From Oscillospiraceae bacterium (GTDB lineage: Bacteria; Bacillota; Clostridia; Oscillospirales; Oscillospiraceae): 14,282 nucleotides of DNA. Under the pieces are notes generated by a model that worked only from the letters and a program-made list of their open reading frames with translations, had not been told where the DNA came from and did no database searches. This document shows positions 7,093 to 14,029 of this stretch, piece by piece (position 1 is the first letter of the stretch; each line of letters begins with the position of its first letter). The position numbers were made by a program, and so were the translations under genes. The DNA is taken from NCBI GenBank assembly GCA_017458885.1, contig JAFSZQ010000043.1, positions 1-14,282 of the forward strand. Reading direction: 5' to 3'.

Positions 7093-7620
7093 TTATTCGG
7101 GCAGCTTCTCCGGCGCGGGATAGTCCCCGCCGAGCGTGTCCACGCGGATGCGCCTGATGGTCTGCGGCCGCTTGGGCTTGTCGGTGTACATATCGCGGTC
7201 CACACGGCTGATCTCGACCGCCTTCTCCGCGTTGCCCGTGATCTTGCCGAACGCGGCGTACTCCCCGTCGAGGTGCGGCGCGTCCGCGACCATGATGAAG
7301 AACTGGCTGCCCGCGCTGTCGGGCGCCATCGTGCGCGCCATGGACAGCACGCCGAGCGTGTGCTTGAGGTCGTTCGGGTGCCCGTTGGACGCGAACTCGC
7401 CGCGGATGGCGTAGCCGGGGCCACCCATGCCGGTGCCCTGCGGACAGCCGCCCTGGATCATGAAGCCGGGGATGACGCGGTGGAAGACAAGTCCGTCGTA
7501 GTAGCCGCTGTTCGAGAGCGCGATGAAGTTGCGCACGGTGTTCGGCGCGAGCTCGGGGTACAGCTCGCCGGTCATCACGCCGCCGTCCTCCATCTCGATG
7601 GTCACAAGAGGGTTGCTCAT
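7093..7620 (-). CDS. ppiB: Peptidyl-prolyl cis-trans isomerase, cyclophilin type
   Basis: Cytoplasmic cyclophilin that speeds cis-trans isomerisation of X-Pro bonds during protein folding. The 175-aa single-domain protein has no signal peptide. It carries the active-site block FHRVIPGFMIQGG (46-58; catalytic Arg48 and Phe53), the glycine-rich loop GTGMGGPGY (62-70), and the substrate pocket AGSQFFIM (103-110; Gln106, Phe108). The tryptophan of human CypA that binds cyclosporin is replaced: the local sequence is APHLDGEYAAFGKI (114-127), common in bacterial members. The ATG at 7620 overlaps the smpB stop as ATGA and has AAAGGAG 9 nt upstream, so it is coupled to smpB. The frame extends further upstream, but only through sequence antisense or out of frame with smpB. 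ssrA follows 38 nt downstream. Confidence 0.95.
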   Translation of the reverse strand: MSNPLVTIEMEDGGVMTGELYPELAPNTVRNFIALSNSGYYDGLVFHRVIPGFMIQGGCPQGTGMGGPGYAIRGEFASNGHPNDLKHTLGVLSMARTMAPDSAGSQFFIMVADAPHLDGEYAAFGKITGNAEKAVEISRVDRDMYTDKPKRPQTIRRIRVDTLGGDYPAPEKLPE

Positions 7621-8090
7621 AGTCGATTTCTCCTTTCCCGCATCGCGCGGTCGATCTGGCGCTTGGCGTCGCGCTGCGCCGCCGCCTCGCGCTTGTCGTA
7701 GTTCTTCTTGCCCCTGCACACGCCCAGCTCCACCTTCACCCGCGCGTCCTTGAAGTAGACCGAGAGCGGCACAAGGGCGTAGCCGTCCTGCGCGGCGAGC
7801 GCGGCGAGCTTCGCGATCTCGCGCTTGTGCAGCAGCAGGCGCTTGGGGCGGTCGGGGTCGTGGTTGAAGATGTTGCCCTTTTCGTAGGGCGAGATGTGCA
7901 TACTGTGCGCCCACGCCTCGCCGTTCTTGGCGATGACATAGCTGTCCTTGAGGTTCAGCGTGCCCGCGCGCACGGACTTGACCTCGGTGCCGCGCAGCTC
8001 CACGCCCGCCTCGTATTTGTCCTCGACGAAGTAGTCGTGGTACGCCTTGCGGTTGTTCGCCACGACCTTGACGCCCTGCTTCTCCGCCAC
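7617..8090 (-). CDS. smpB: SsrA-binding protein SmpB
   Basis: Small basic protein that binds the tRNA-like domain of tmRNA, brings it to stalled ribosomes and mimics the missing anticodon arm. The 157-aa length matches Bacillus SmpB. Landmarks are NRKAYHDYFVEDKYEAGVEL (13-32), GTEVKSVRAGTLNLKDSYV (34-52), HMHISPYE-type sequence (64-70), HDPDRPKRLLLHKREI (77-92) and the lysine/arginine-rich C-terminal tail (GKKNYDKRE onward, 127-135) that enters the mRNA channel. The start chosen is GTG at 8090, 8 nt after AAAGGGGG. A second GTG 9 nt upstream is too close to that site, and an ATG at 8132 lies too close to the predicted transcription start. First gene of smpB-ppiB-ssrA, so the protein and its RNA partner appear to share a transcript. 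Confidence 0.96.
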   Translation of the reverse strand: MAEKQGVKVVANNRKAYHDYFVEDKYEAGVELRGTEVKSVRAGTLNLKDSYVIAKNGEAWAHSMHISPYEKGNIFNHDPDRPKRLLLHKREIAKLAALAAQDGYALVPLSVYFKDARVKVELGVCRGKKNYDKREAAAQRDAKRQIDRAMRERRNRL

Positions 8091-8122
8091 GGCGGACACC
8101 CCCTTTCGGCGACGCTTACGCC

Positions 8123-8151
8123 ATTTTACCACAATCCCGCCGCGCGCACAA
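8123..8151 (-). promoter_or_regulatory. Promoter for the smpB-ppiB-ssrA unit
   Basis: On the minus strand: -10 TAAAAT (8123-8128) with TGG directly before it (extended -10), 17-nt spacer, weak -35 TTGTGC (8146-8151). The start is predicted near 8116, leaving about 25 nt before the smpB GTG. No better candidate was seen for smpB, ppiB or ssrA. Confidence 0.6.
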
Positions 8152-8220
8152 GCTCATCTTGCGCTTTTCAATAATATTCCCCCGCCCGTGCAAGTTTCAG
8201 TAGAAATTTTCCGAAAAGTG

Positions 8221-8229
8221 TGTTATGCT
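8221..8229 (+). promoter_or_regulatory. Candidate extended -10 promoter for the GDPD-nudix-walR unit
   Basis: TGTTATGCT is an extended -10 (TG, one base, TATGCT) in the AT-rich stretch before the GDPD gene. The -35 region 17 nt upstream is TAGAAA, a poor match, so recognition would rest on the extended -10. The leader to the GTG at 8268 would be about 32 nt. TATAAA at 8243-8248 is another possible -10. Confidence 0.4.
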
Positions 8230-8267
8230 ATTTCGGATAGGATATAAAGTTAAGGGGGAATCTTCCC

Positions 8268-9245
8268 GTGGCAAGAAAATCATCCGTCCCGAGCGTTATC
8301 TTTTTCAAGCGCCTGATCGCGGCGACGCTGGCGTTTCTCATTCTGTCTCTCACGGGGTTGAGCGTGTTCTTCGGCGTCCGTCTGCGCCAAACGGGCGCGC
8401 GGCTGGACGAATACGTCGCCGAGGAGGAGGCGGAACGCCTGCGCAACCTGATCCCGCCGGAGAAGGAAAAGCCGGAGGGCGAGCGCGACGCGACGGAGAT
8501 CCTCGCCGAGAACAAGATCATCGCCCACGCGCTCGGCAGCGTGGACGGGCTTTCGGAGCTGAACTGCCTCGAGGGCTTCCTCGCGGGCTACGCGGCGGGC
8601 ATCCGCGTATTCGAGACCGATCTGCGCATGACCTCGGACGGGCGCGTCGTGCTGCGGCACGACTGGCGCGGCAGTCTGCAGGAGGGGATCGGCGAGACGC
8701 ACGTCCCCACGCTGGAGGAGTTCCTCGCGACGCCCATCCTCGGGCAGTACACGCCGATGTCCTTCCAAGACCTGCTGCTGCTGATGGAGCAGTACCCCGA
8801 CGTGTGCATCGTGACCGACACGAAGTTCCTTGAGCCGGAGGCCGTCGCCGACCAGTTCCAGGCGATGGTCTACGACGCGCAGAAGCTGGGCTTGAGCTAC
8901 CTCTTCGACCGCATGGCGATCCAGGTCTACTCGCCCAGCCACTTCGGCATCGTGGAGAGCGTCCACCACTTCCCGCACTATATCTACACGCTCTATCAGG
9001 ACTACTTCGAGGCGGACGAGGCTTCGTTCCGCCGCAAGGCGGACTTCGCCAAGGAGAACGGCATCGAGGCGATCACGATGTGGAGCTACCTGTGGGAGGG
9101 CAACTGGAAGGCCATCGCCGACTACAGAGGTCTGAATATCTACGTCCATACGGTCAACGAGATCGAATCCGCGGAGTGGGTGATGAGCCTCGGCGTGAAC
9201 GCCATCTACACCGACATCCTCACGCCCGCCGATCTGGAGGACTGA
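8268..9245 (+). CDS. Membrane-anchored glycerophosphodiester phosphodiesterase family protein
   Basis: GDPD/PI-PLC-like TIM-barrel enzyme expected to cleave a phosphodiester such as glycerophosphodiesters, with the barrel probably outside the membrane. The 325-aa protein has one N-terminal transmembrane segment (~14-36) after a basic start. A charged linker (~40-80) follows, then the catalytic domain. Likely active residues are H87 in IIAHALG, E116 and D118 in FETDLRMTSDGR, and H131 in LRHDW. The first motif is HALG, not the classic HRG, so the usual arginine is absent; that variant is seen in one bacterial branch of the family. The C-terminus has the typical strand pattern YVHTVNE...GVNAIYTD (~301-318). 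The start is GTG at 8268 with AAGGGGG 9 nt upstream. It is first in a tight run: the nudix gene begins 4 nt after its stop, walR later. The true substrate is unknown. Confidence 0.85.
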   Translation: MARKSSVPSVIFFKRLIAATLAFLILSLTGLSVFFGVRLRQTGARLDEYVAEEEAERLRNLIPPEKEKPEGERDATEILAENKIIAHALGSVDGLSELNCLEGFLAGYAAGIRVFETDLRMTSDGRVVLRHDWRGSLQEGIGETHVPTLEEFLATPILGQYTPMSFQDLLLLMEQYPDVCIVTDTKFLEPEAVADQFQAMVYDAQKLGLSYLFDRMAIQVYSPSHFGIVESVHHFPHYIYTLYQDYFEADEASFRRKADFAKENGIEAITMWSYLWEGNWKAIADYRGLNIYVHTVNEIESAEWVMSLGVNAIYTDILTPADLED

Positions 9246-9249
9246 CGCC

Positions 9250-9792
9250 GTGGACGCGGCGGAGAAAACGCTCGCCTCGCGTCTGGTCTACGACGGGCGC
9301 GTCCTGCGCCTGCGCGTGGACACCGTGGCGCTGCCCGACGGGCGGGAGGCGCTGCGCGAGGTGGCGGAGCACCCGGGCGGCGTCGCCGTCGTCGCCATCG
9401 ACGGCGAGGGCCGCGTGCTGACGGTGAAGCAGTACCGCTATGTGTTCTCCCGCGTATTGGAGGAGCTCCCCGCGGGCAAGCTGGAGCGCGGCGAAGACCC
9501 GCGCGCGGCTGCGCTGCGCGAGCTGAAGGAGGAGACCGGCGCGACGCCGGCGCGCTTCACGGCGCTCGGCGAGCTGATCGTCTCCCCGGGCGCCTACGGC
9601 GAGGTGCTGCACCTCTACCTCGCCGAGGAGCTGACGTTCGGCGCGCCGTCGCCGGACGAGGACGAATATCTGGAGCTGGTCAGAACGCCGCTGGACGAGC
9701 TGGCGCGCCGCGCGCTCTCCGGCGAGCTGACCGACGCGAAGACCGTCGCGGGCATACTGAAGGTGTACGCGCTGCGGCGGCTGGGACGGTGA
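9250..9792 (+). CDS. nudF: Nudix hydrolase, probable ADP-ribose pyrophosphatase
   Basis: Cytoplasmic pyrophosphatase predicted to split ADP-ribose into AMP and ribose-5-phosphate. The 180-aa length is usual for the NudF group. The complete Nudix box spans G76-A98 (G, five residues, E82, seven residues, R90-E91-L92, then E94-E95 and G97), and EELPAGKLERGEDP (71-84) is the version found in ADP-ribose pyrophosphatases. SPGAYGEVLHLYLAEEL further on matches the family's substrate-specificity region. The GTG at 9250 uses a GGAGG at the very end of the GDPD gene, 4 nt after its stop, so it is likely co-translated. walR starts 18 nt downstream. A link to wall regulation is only positional; the pair may feed walR transcription. 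Other nucleoside-diphosphate sugars cannot be excluded as substrates. Confidence 0.9.
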   Translation: MDAAEKTLASRLVYDGRVLRLRVDTVALPDGREALREVAEHPGGVAVVAIDGEGRVLTVKQYRYVFSRVLEELPAGKLERGEDPRAAALRELKEETGATPARFTALGELIVSPGAYGEVLHLYLAEELTFGAPSPDEDEYLELVRTPLDELARRALSGELTDAKTVAGILKVYALRRLGR

Positions 9793-9810
9793 TCGGACAG
9801 GAGGCGTCTG

Positions 9811-10515
9811 TTGGAACAGAAAAAGCGCGTCCTCATCGTGGAGGACGAGAAGAATATCGTGGACATCATCCGCTTCAACCTGAACCGCGAGGGCTACGAG
9901 ACGCTCGAGGCGTACGACGGCGAGACGGGTCTTGCGCTTGCGCGCGCGGAAAAGCCCGACCTCATCCTGCTCGACGTGATGCTGCCGAAGCTGATCGGCT
10001 TCGACGTGTGCAAGGCGCTGCGCGGCGAGGGCGACAACGTCCCTGTCATCATCCTGACCGCGCGCGAAGAGGAGGAGGACAAGGTGCTCGGTCTGGAGCT
10101 GGGCGCGGACGACTATATCACCAAGCCCTTTTCGATGCGCGAGCTGATCGCCCGCGTGCGCGCGAACATCCGCCGCACGGCGATGGCGGCGCCGTCCGCG
10201 CCGGAGCGCGGCATGAGCGCCGGCGGCGCGCTGACGATCGACACGGCGGCGAACCAGGTCTACAAGAACGGCGCGCCGGTGGAGCTGACGCTGCGCGAAT
10301 ACGAGCTGCTGACGTTCCTCGCGAGCCACCCCGACAAGATCTTCTCCCGCGTTGACCTGATGGAGCAGGTGTGGAACTACGGCTACGTCGGCGACGACGC
10401 CCGCACGGTGGACGTGACGGTGCGCCGCCTGCGCGAGAAGATCGAGGACGACCCCAGCGAGCCGGCGTATATTTTGACGCGCAGGGGCGTGGGGTACTAT
10501 TATTCGGCACGTTGA
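9811..10515 (+). CDS. walR: WalR-like OmpR/PhoB-family response regulator
   Basis: DNA-binding response regulator; in Firmicutes WalR controls autolysins and wall metabolism and is usually essential. The 234-aa protein has a receiver domain (1-~118) with acidic pair E11-D12, phospho-acceptor D55 in LLDVMLP, switch residues T83 and Y102, and K105 in TKPF. A winged-helix domain follows (~135-232) with VDVTVRRLREKIEDDPSEP and a TRRGVGYYY end, very like Bacillus WalR. The identification also rests on walK, walH-like and walI-like genes downstream; PhoB/PhoP is the alternative. The start is TTG at 9811, with AGGAGG 6 nt upstream. It is 18 nt after the nudix gene and shows no promoter of its own, so it is probably read from the GDPD promoter. 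A 411-bp insert separates it from walK. Confidence 0.9.
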   Translation: MEQKKRVLIVEDEKNIVDIIRFNLNREGYETLEAYDGETGLALARAEKPDLILLDVMLPKLIGFDVCKALRGEGDNVPVIILTAREEEEDKVLGLELGADDYITKPFSMRELIARVRANIRRTAMAAPSAPERGMSAGGALTIDTAANQVYKNGAPVELTLREYELLTFLASHPDKIFSRVDLMEQVWNYGYVGDDARTVDVTVRRLREKIEDDPSEPAYILTRRGVGYYYSAR

Positions 10516-10534
10516 AGGTACGAACGCGACCCCA

Positions 10535-10562
10535 TTTCTTCTTTCTCTTGCGAAAGAAGAAA
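10535..10562. repeat. Left end of the element, also a local palindrome
   Basis: TTTCTTCTTTC (10535-10545), loop TCTTGC (10546-10551), GAAAGAAGAAA (10552-10562): perfect 11-bp arms. Because of this symmetry the right end of the element matches it both inverted (longer, including the non-symmetric loop) and directly (about 15 nt, GAAAG-AAGAAACGG). In RNA it would form an AU-rich hairpin 20 nt after the walR stop codon. Confidence 0.7.
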
Positions 10563-10865
10563 CGGTGTCGCCCGCCAAAGAGAGAAAACGCTTTTGCGGC
10601 GGCGTTTCTGATGACTTATGGATTTCCGTGTCTAATTTCCGCTGTTTGCCCGTACGGGTTGGCATTTGCTACCCCTTATTCGACGTTGTCGTAAAGCGAA
10701 GAGACGCAACAACGCGCTGGTATCCCAAAGAGCGGCAGCGGACCGTAGACGCACCGTCAAATCGTCTCACGGGAAACAGCGTCGCATAGGCACAGAGGCG
10801 TTGCCGGTCAGCACAATGCCGGTAAGCGTCTTTCCTTCTACGGAAGTCTGAAACCAATTCATCCG

Positions 10866-10886
10866 TTCGCAAGAGAAAGGAAGAAA
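10866..10886. repeat. Right inverted repeat of the element
   Basis: TTCGCAAGAGAAAGGAAGAA plus one further A. The reverse complement matches 10535-10554 except for a single inserted base. It ends 40 bp before the walK start, just upstream of the ribosome-binding region. Confidence 0.65.
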
Positions 10887-10926
10887 CGGTTTCAGGAATC
10901 GCCCTGCGAGGAAAGGAGGCGTCCCC

Positions 10927-12702
10927 ATGTTCCGCTCGCTGCACATGAAGCTGGTCATGATCCTCGTGCTGCTCGTCACGTCGCTGATGGCGGTCGTGGG
11001 CGCGTTCCTGATGACCAGCGTCACCAACTTCTATATCGACGACTTCTATACGCAGATGAACGAGGCGTTCTCCGACGCCTCGTTTTACGCCGCGCTGGAG
11101 ACCGAGGCGGCGCAGGAGGACGGCGAGCAGCGGCTCCAGTCGCTGCTCGAGCTTTATGCCGGCACGCTCGGCATCGACTCGCGCAACCGCAACTACTACA
11201 TCCTCGACGCCGACAGCGGCGCGTTCCTCGCCGGCAGCGACGAGACCGCGGGCGCGGCGCTGGAGCAGACCGCGAACATCCTCGCCGCGCGCAACGGCGA
11301 GGTCGGCTCCGAAAGCGACCTCGCCGCGGGCTACATGGACGTGGCGGTGCCCGTCTCCGGCGGCGACAACCACTTCATCGTTTACATCCGCGACGACCGC
11401 GCCACGGTCTCCGAGCTCAACGGCGAGCTGCTGCTCATCATTTTGCAGGCGCTGCTGGTCGGCCTGCTGGTGTCCGTGCTTTTGAGCTTCCTGCTCGCCA
11501 AGACCATGATCGACCCCATCGAAAAGCTGACCGAGGGCGCGGAGCGCATCGCGGGCGGCGACTTCGACGAGGAGCTGGCGGTGGAGTCCAACGACGAGAT
11601 CGGCATCCTCACGACCACGTTCAACGACATGGCGAGCGTCCTGCACGACACGCTCGACGCCGTGGAGAACGAGCGCAGCAAGCTCGACGCGCTGTTCCTG
11701 CACATGACGGACGGCGTCGTCGCCTACGACGGCGTGGGCAAGCTCATGCACTGCAACCCCGCCGCCGTCGCGCTGCTGGATCGCGCGCCGGAGGAGTGCG
11801 TCTACGCCGACCTCTTCGAGCCGATCTGCCCGTTCTCCCGCGTGATGGCGATGCGCCGCGGCGACTACGCCGAGGCGGAGCTGACCGTCGGCGAGCGTTC
11901 GGTGGAGCTGTACTTCGCGACGTTCTCCGACGAGGAGGCGGGCGGCGTGCTGATCGTGCTGCACGACGTGACCGAGCGCCGCCGCACGGAGGAGCGGCGC
12001 AAGGAGTTCGTCGCGAACGTCAGCCACGAGCTGCGCACGCCGCTGACGAACATCCGCTCCTACGCCGAGACCATCCGCGACGCGGAGGGCGGCATCCCGC
12101 GCGAGACGGAGGACGGGTTCCTCGACATCATCATCAACGAGGCCGACCGCATGACCCACATCGTGCAGGACCTGCTGACGCTCTCGCGCCTCGACTCGGG
12201 GCGCACGGAGATGGTCATGGCGCGCTTCGCCTTCGGCGACGCGATCGACGCCGTGCTCCGCTCCATCGCGCTCGAGGCGCGGCGGCACGGGCACACGCTC
12301 ACGAACGACCGCCCCGAGCATCTGCCGCTCATCATGGGCGACCGCGGGCGCGTCGAGCAGGTCATGCTGAACATTTTGAGCAACGCCGTCAAATACACGC
12401 CCGACGGCGGGCACATCCGCGTCACCGCGGGCGACGCGGGCGACAAGGTCTGGATGGAGGTCGCGGACGACGGCATCGGCATCCCGAAGGGCGACCGCGA
12501 CCGCATCTTCGAGCGGTTCTACCGCGTGGACAAGGCGCGCTCGCGCGAGTCCGGCGGCACGGGGCTGGGGCTGTCCATCGCGTCGGAGATCGTGCAGCGG
12601 CACAACGGCTCGCTCGCCATCGTCGACCGGGACGGCCCGGGCACGACCGTGCGGCTGGAGCTGCCGGTGTCGCAGGCGGAAGGGCAGGAAGCACTGCTAT
12701 GA
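10927..12702 (+). CDS. walK: WalK-like sensor histidine kinase
   Basis: Membrane histidine kinase expected to phosphorylate the WalR-like regulator in response to cell-wall state. The 591-aa architecture is TM1 (~8-30), an extracytoplasmic sensor domain (~31-167), TM2 (~168-192), HAMP (~193-245), a PAS domain (~252-350), the dimerisation/phospho-acceptor helix with FVANVSHELRTPLTN (361-375; H367), and the ATPase domain. That domain has the N box around N486, DDGIGIP (514-520), FERFYR (529-534 region) and GGTGLGLS (543-550). The HAMP-PAS-HisKA order is that of WalK. PhoR is the closest alternative, but walH/walI-like genes follow. The ATG at 10927 has AAAGGAGG 7 nt upstream. The stop overlaps the next gene as ATGA. 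Separation from walR by the repeat element is unusual, since the pair is commonly only tens of bases apart. Confidence 0.92.
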   Translation: MFRSLHMKLVMILVLLVTSLMAVVGAFLMTSVTNFYIDDFYTQMNEAFSDASFYAALETEAAQEDGEQRLQSLLELYAGTLGIDSRNRNYYILDADSGAFLAGSDETAGAALEQTANILAARNGEVGSESDLAAGYMDVAVPVSGGDNHFIVYIRDDRATVSELNGELLLIILQALLVGLLVSVLLSFLLAKTMIDPIEKLTEGAERIAGGDFDEELAVESNDEIGILTTTFNDMASVLHDTLDAVENERSKLDALFLHMTDGVVAYDGVGKLMHCNPAAVALLDRAPEECVYADLFEPICPFSRVMAMRRGDYAEAELTVGERSVELYFATFSDEEAGGVLIVLHDVTERRRTEERRKEFVANVSHELRTPLTNIRSYAETIRDAEGGIPRETEDGFLDIIINEADRMTHIVQDLLTLSRLDSGRTEMVMARFAFGDAIDAVLRSIALEARRHGHTLTNDRPEHLPLIMGDRGRVEQVMLNILSNAVKYTPDGGHIRVTAGDAGDKVWMEVADDGIGIPKGDRDRIFERFYRVDKARSRESGGTGLGLSIASEIVQRHNGSLAIVDRDGPGTTVRLELPVSQAEGQEALL

Positions 12703-14006
12703 GACGCGGCACGGGCAACGGGGCGCGGCGGCTCGACCGCCTGCAAAACTGCATCATCGCGCTGCTGACGCTCTCGGCGGTCTTTCTCTTCGCGAGCCTG
12801 CCGCTGTTCGGCGCGCTCTCCGACCGGAGCCTCGTGGAGCTGGCGTGGGACCGCTTCCGCCGCGAGGCGTCCGCGCCCTCGGTGGCGGAGACGGGCGCGG
12901 CGGCGTTCTCGTTTCCGGTGCGCATCGTCTACGCGGGCGGCTTCTCCCGCGCGGGCGCGGACGCGATCACCACGGTCAGCGACGAGTTCGAGCGCGCGGG
13001 CGCGTACTTGGGCGAGGCGCTTGGCTCCGCCTACGGCGGCGCGCCGATCCGCGAGGCGGAGTTCCTCGCCGCGCTCGGCGGCGAGGGGCTGTACTTCGAC
13101 TTTGCCGCCGCGCTGACGCCCGACCTGCTCTCGGGGCTGCTCGGCGTCTCCGCGCCGGAGACGGCGCTGCCGAGCGTGCGGCGCGTGCTGCTCTCGCCGT
13201 CGGGAACGGCGGAGGTCGCGCTCTATGTGCAGGACGGCGCGGGGGAGAGCTACCGCTTTTCCACCGCCGCGAGCGGCGCGGCGCTGTCCGACTTCCTCGC
13301 CGCGCACGGCGGCAACGGCGCCGACTTCGCGTTCCTGCTCGGCGAGGCGTACGAGCAGTTGTCCCCCTACACGCTGATCCTGACCGATCCCGCGCCGCGC
13401 GGCGCGCTGACCGCGGCGAACGCGCTGCTCGAAAACGAGGACGCCTTCCTGCGGCGCGCGGAGTTCAACGCGCACACGGAAAACCGCTTCACCGAGTCCT
13501 CCGGCACCGTCATCGTGCGCGAGGCGTCGAGCGCGCTGTACCTGCGCCCCGACGGGACGGTGGACTATCAGGGCGGCGCGGTCGGCCCCGAATCGCTCTA
13601 CTTCGTCGCCTCCGCCGACGGCGCGCCCACGCTGTCCGAGGCGACCGCCGCCGCGCAGGCGCTCGTTGCCGCGCTGACGCAGGACCTGCTCGGCGACGCC
13701 GCGCTCTACCTGAGCGGCGCGCGCGAGGACGGCGGGGGCTTTGAGATCGACTTCGACCTGATGGCGGACGGCACGCCGCTGCGGTTCTCCGACGGCTCCC
13801 ACGCCGCGACCGTCGCGGTCGAGGGACAGTATATCACGGCGTTCACGCTCAAGGCGCGCAGCTACACGCTCGGCGGGGAAGACCCGCTGCTGCTCCCGTT
13901 CGCACAGGCGGCGGCGATCGCCCGTGTCTGGGACGGCGCGGAGCTGTTCGTCGCCTACGTCGATACCGGCGCGGAGAGCGTCCTGCCGGCTTGGATCGCG
14001 GAATAA
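12699..14006 (+). CDS. Putative WalH/YycH-like membrane-anchored regulator
   Basis: The 435-aa protein has a basic N-terminus, one transmembrane segment (~17-40) and a large domain expected outside the membrane. No catalytic motif is visible. In Bacillus, WalH (YycH) is a single-pass protein of about 450 aa encoded right after walK that modulates WalK through membrane contacts. Position, size and topology fit that role, but I did not recognise a decisive YycH signature, so the name rests mainly on context. The ATG at 12699 overlaps the walK stop (ATGA), with AGGAAG 8 nt upstream, so translation is coupled. The frame also runs upstream through walK as an out-of-frame extension, which I discount. 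The composition is very alanine- and glycine-rich, as expected at this GC. A WalI-like gene starts 23 nt later. Confidence 0.65.
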   Translation: MRRGTGNGARRLDRLQNCIIALLTLSAVFLFASLPLFGALSDRSLVELAWDRFRREASAPSVAETGAAAFSFPVRIVYAGGFSRAGADAITTVSDEFERAGAYLGEALGSAYGGAPIREAEFLAALGGEGLYFDFAAALTPDLLSGLLGVSAPETALPSVRRVLLSPSGTAEVALYVQDGAGESYRFSTAASGAALSDFLAAHGGNGADFAFLLGEAYEQLSPYTLILTDPAPRGALTAANALLENEDAFLRRAEFNAHTENRFTESSGTVIVREASSALYLRPDGTVDYQGGAVGPESLYFVASADGAPTLSEATAAAQALVAALTQDLLGDAALYLSGAREDGGGFEIDFDLMADGTPLRFSDGSHAATVAVEGQYITAFTLKARSYTLGGEDPLLLPFAQAAAIARVWDGAELFVAYVDTGAESVLPAWIAE

Positions 14007-14029
14007 AAAAGGAAAGGAGCTGACCGCGC

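Larger units (their letters stand above)
10535..10886. mobile_element. MITE-like or structured repeat element with terminal inverted repeats
   Basis: About 352 bp with matching ends in opposite orientation: 10535-10554 starts TTTCTTC-TTTCTCTTGC, and 10866-10886 reversed gives the same run with one extra C (20 of 21 positions, one indel). It has no transposase, and its GC is clearly below that of both flanking genes. Inside are further small structures: CGTTGT...ACAACG (10684-10714 region), the palindrome CCCGTACGGG (10649-10658) and a tandem-like pair TGCCGGTCAGC / TGCCGGTAAGC (10802-10828). No target-site duplication is visible. It could be a non-autonomous transposon, a dispersed palindromic repeat, or a structured RNA in the walRK transcript. 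Confidence 0.5.
10516..10926. other. 411-bp gene-free gap between walR and walK
   Basis: This is the longest protein-free stretch in the window apart from the ssrA region. From 10535 to 10886 it holds the inverted-repeat-bounded element described separately. The last 20 or so bases (ending AAAGGAGG, 7 nt before the walK ATG) are the walK ribosome-binding region. Composition drops sharply: 10621-10680 has 29 G+C of 60, against 45 of 60 in walR at 10381-10440. Two short frames inside (10565-10789, 10666-10851) lack a recognisable domain and a good ribosome site. No clear terminator after walR and no clear promoter before walK was seen. Confidence 0.7.

Noticed and set aside
8219..8240. WalR binding site before the GDPD gene
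   Set aside because: One TGTTAT half-site matches the known TGTWAH pattern, but the sequence at the expected second half-site does not.
9220..10665. 481-residue antisense frame over nudix and walR
   Set aside because: Opposes two intact genes with complete active-site motifs and has no family features.
10565..10789. 74-residue frame inside the walR-walK element, plus an overlapping 61-residue frame at 10666-10851
   Set aside because: No recognisable domain and no ribosome-binding site before either ATG; both lie wholly or mostly within the repeat-bounded low-GC element. Only conservation across copies would revive them.
10669..12603. 644-residue open frame antisense to walK
   Set aside because: Shadow of a well-supported kinase gene; no domain, and it would run through the repeat element.
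12519..13802. 427-residue antisense frame over the WalH-like gene
   Set aside because: The plus-strand gene has a coupled ATGA start, a ribosome site and a membrane anchor; the antisense frame is Arg/Ala-rich with no such signals.
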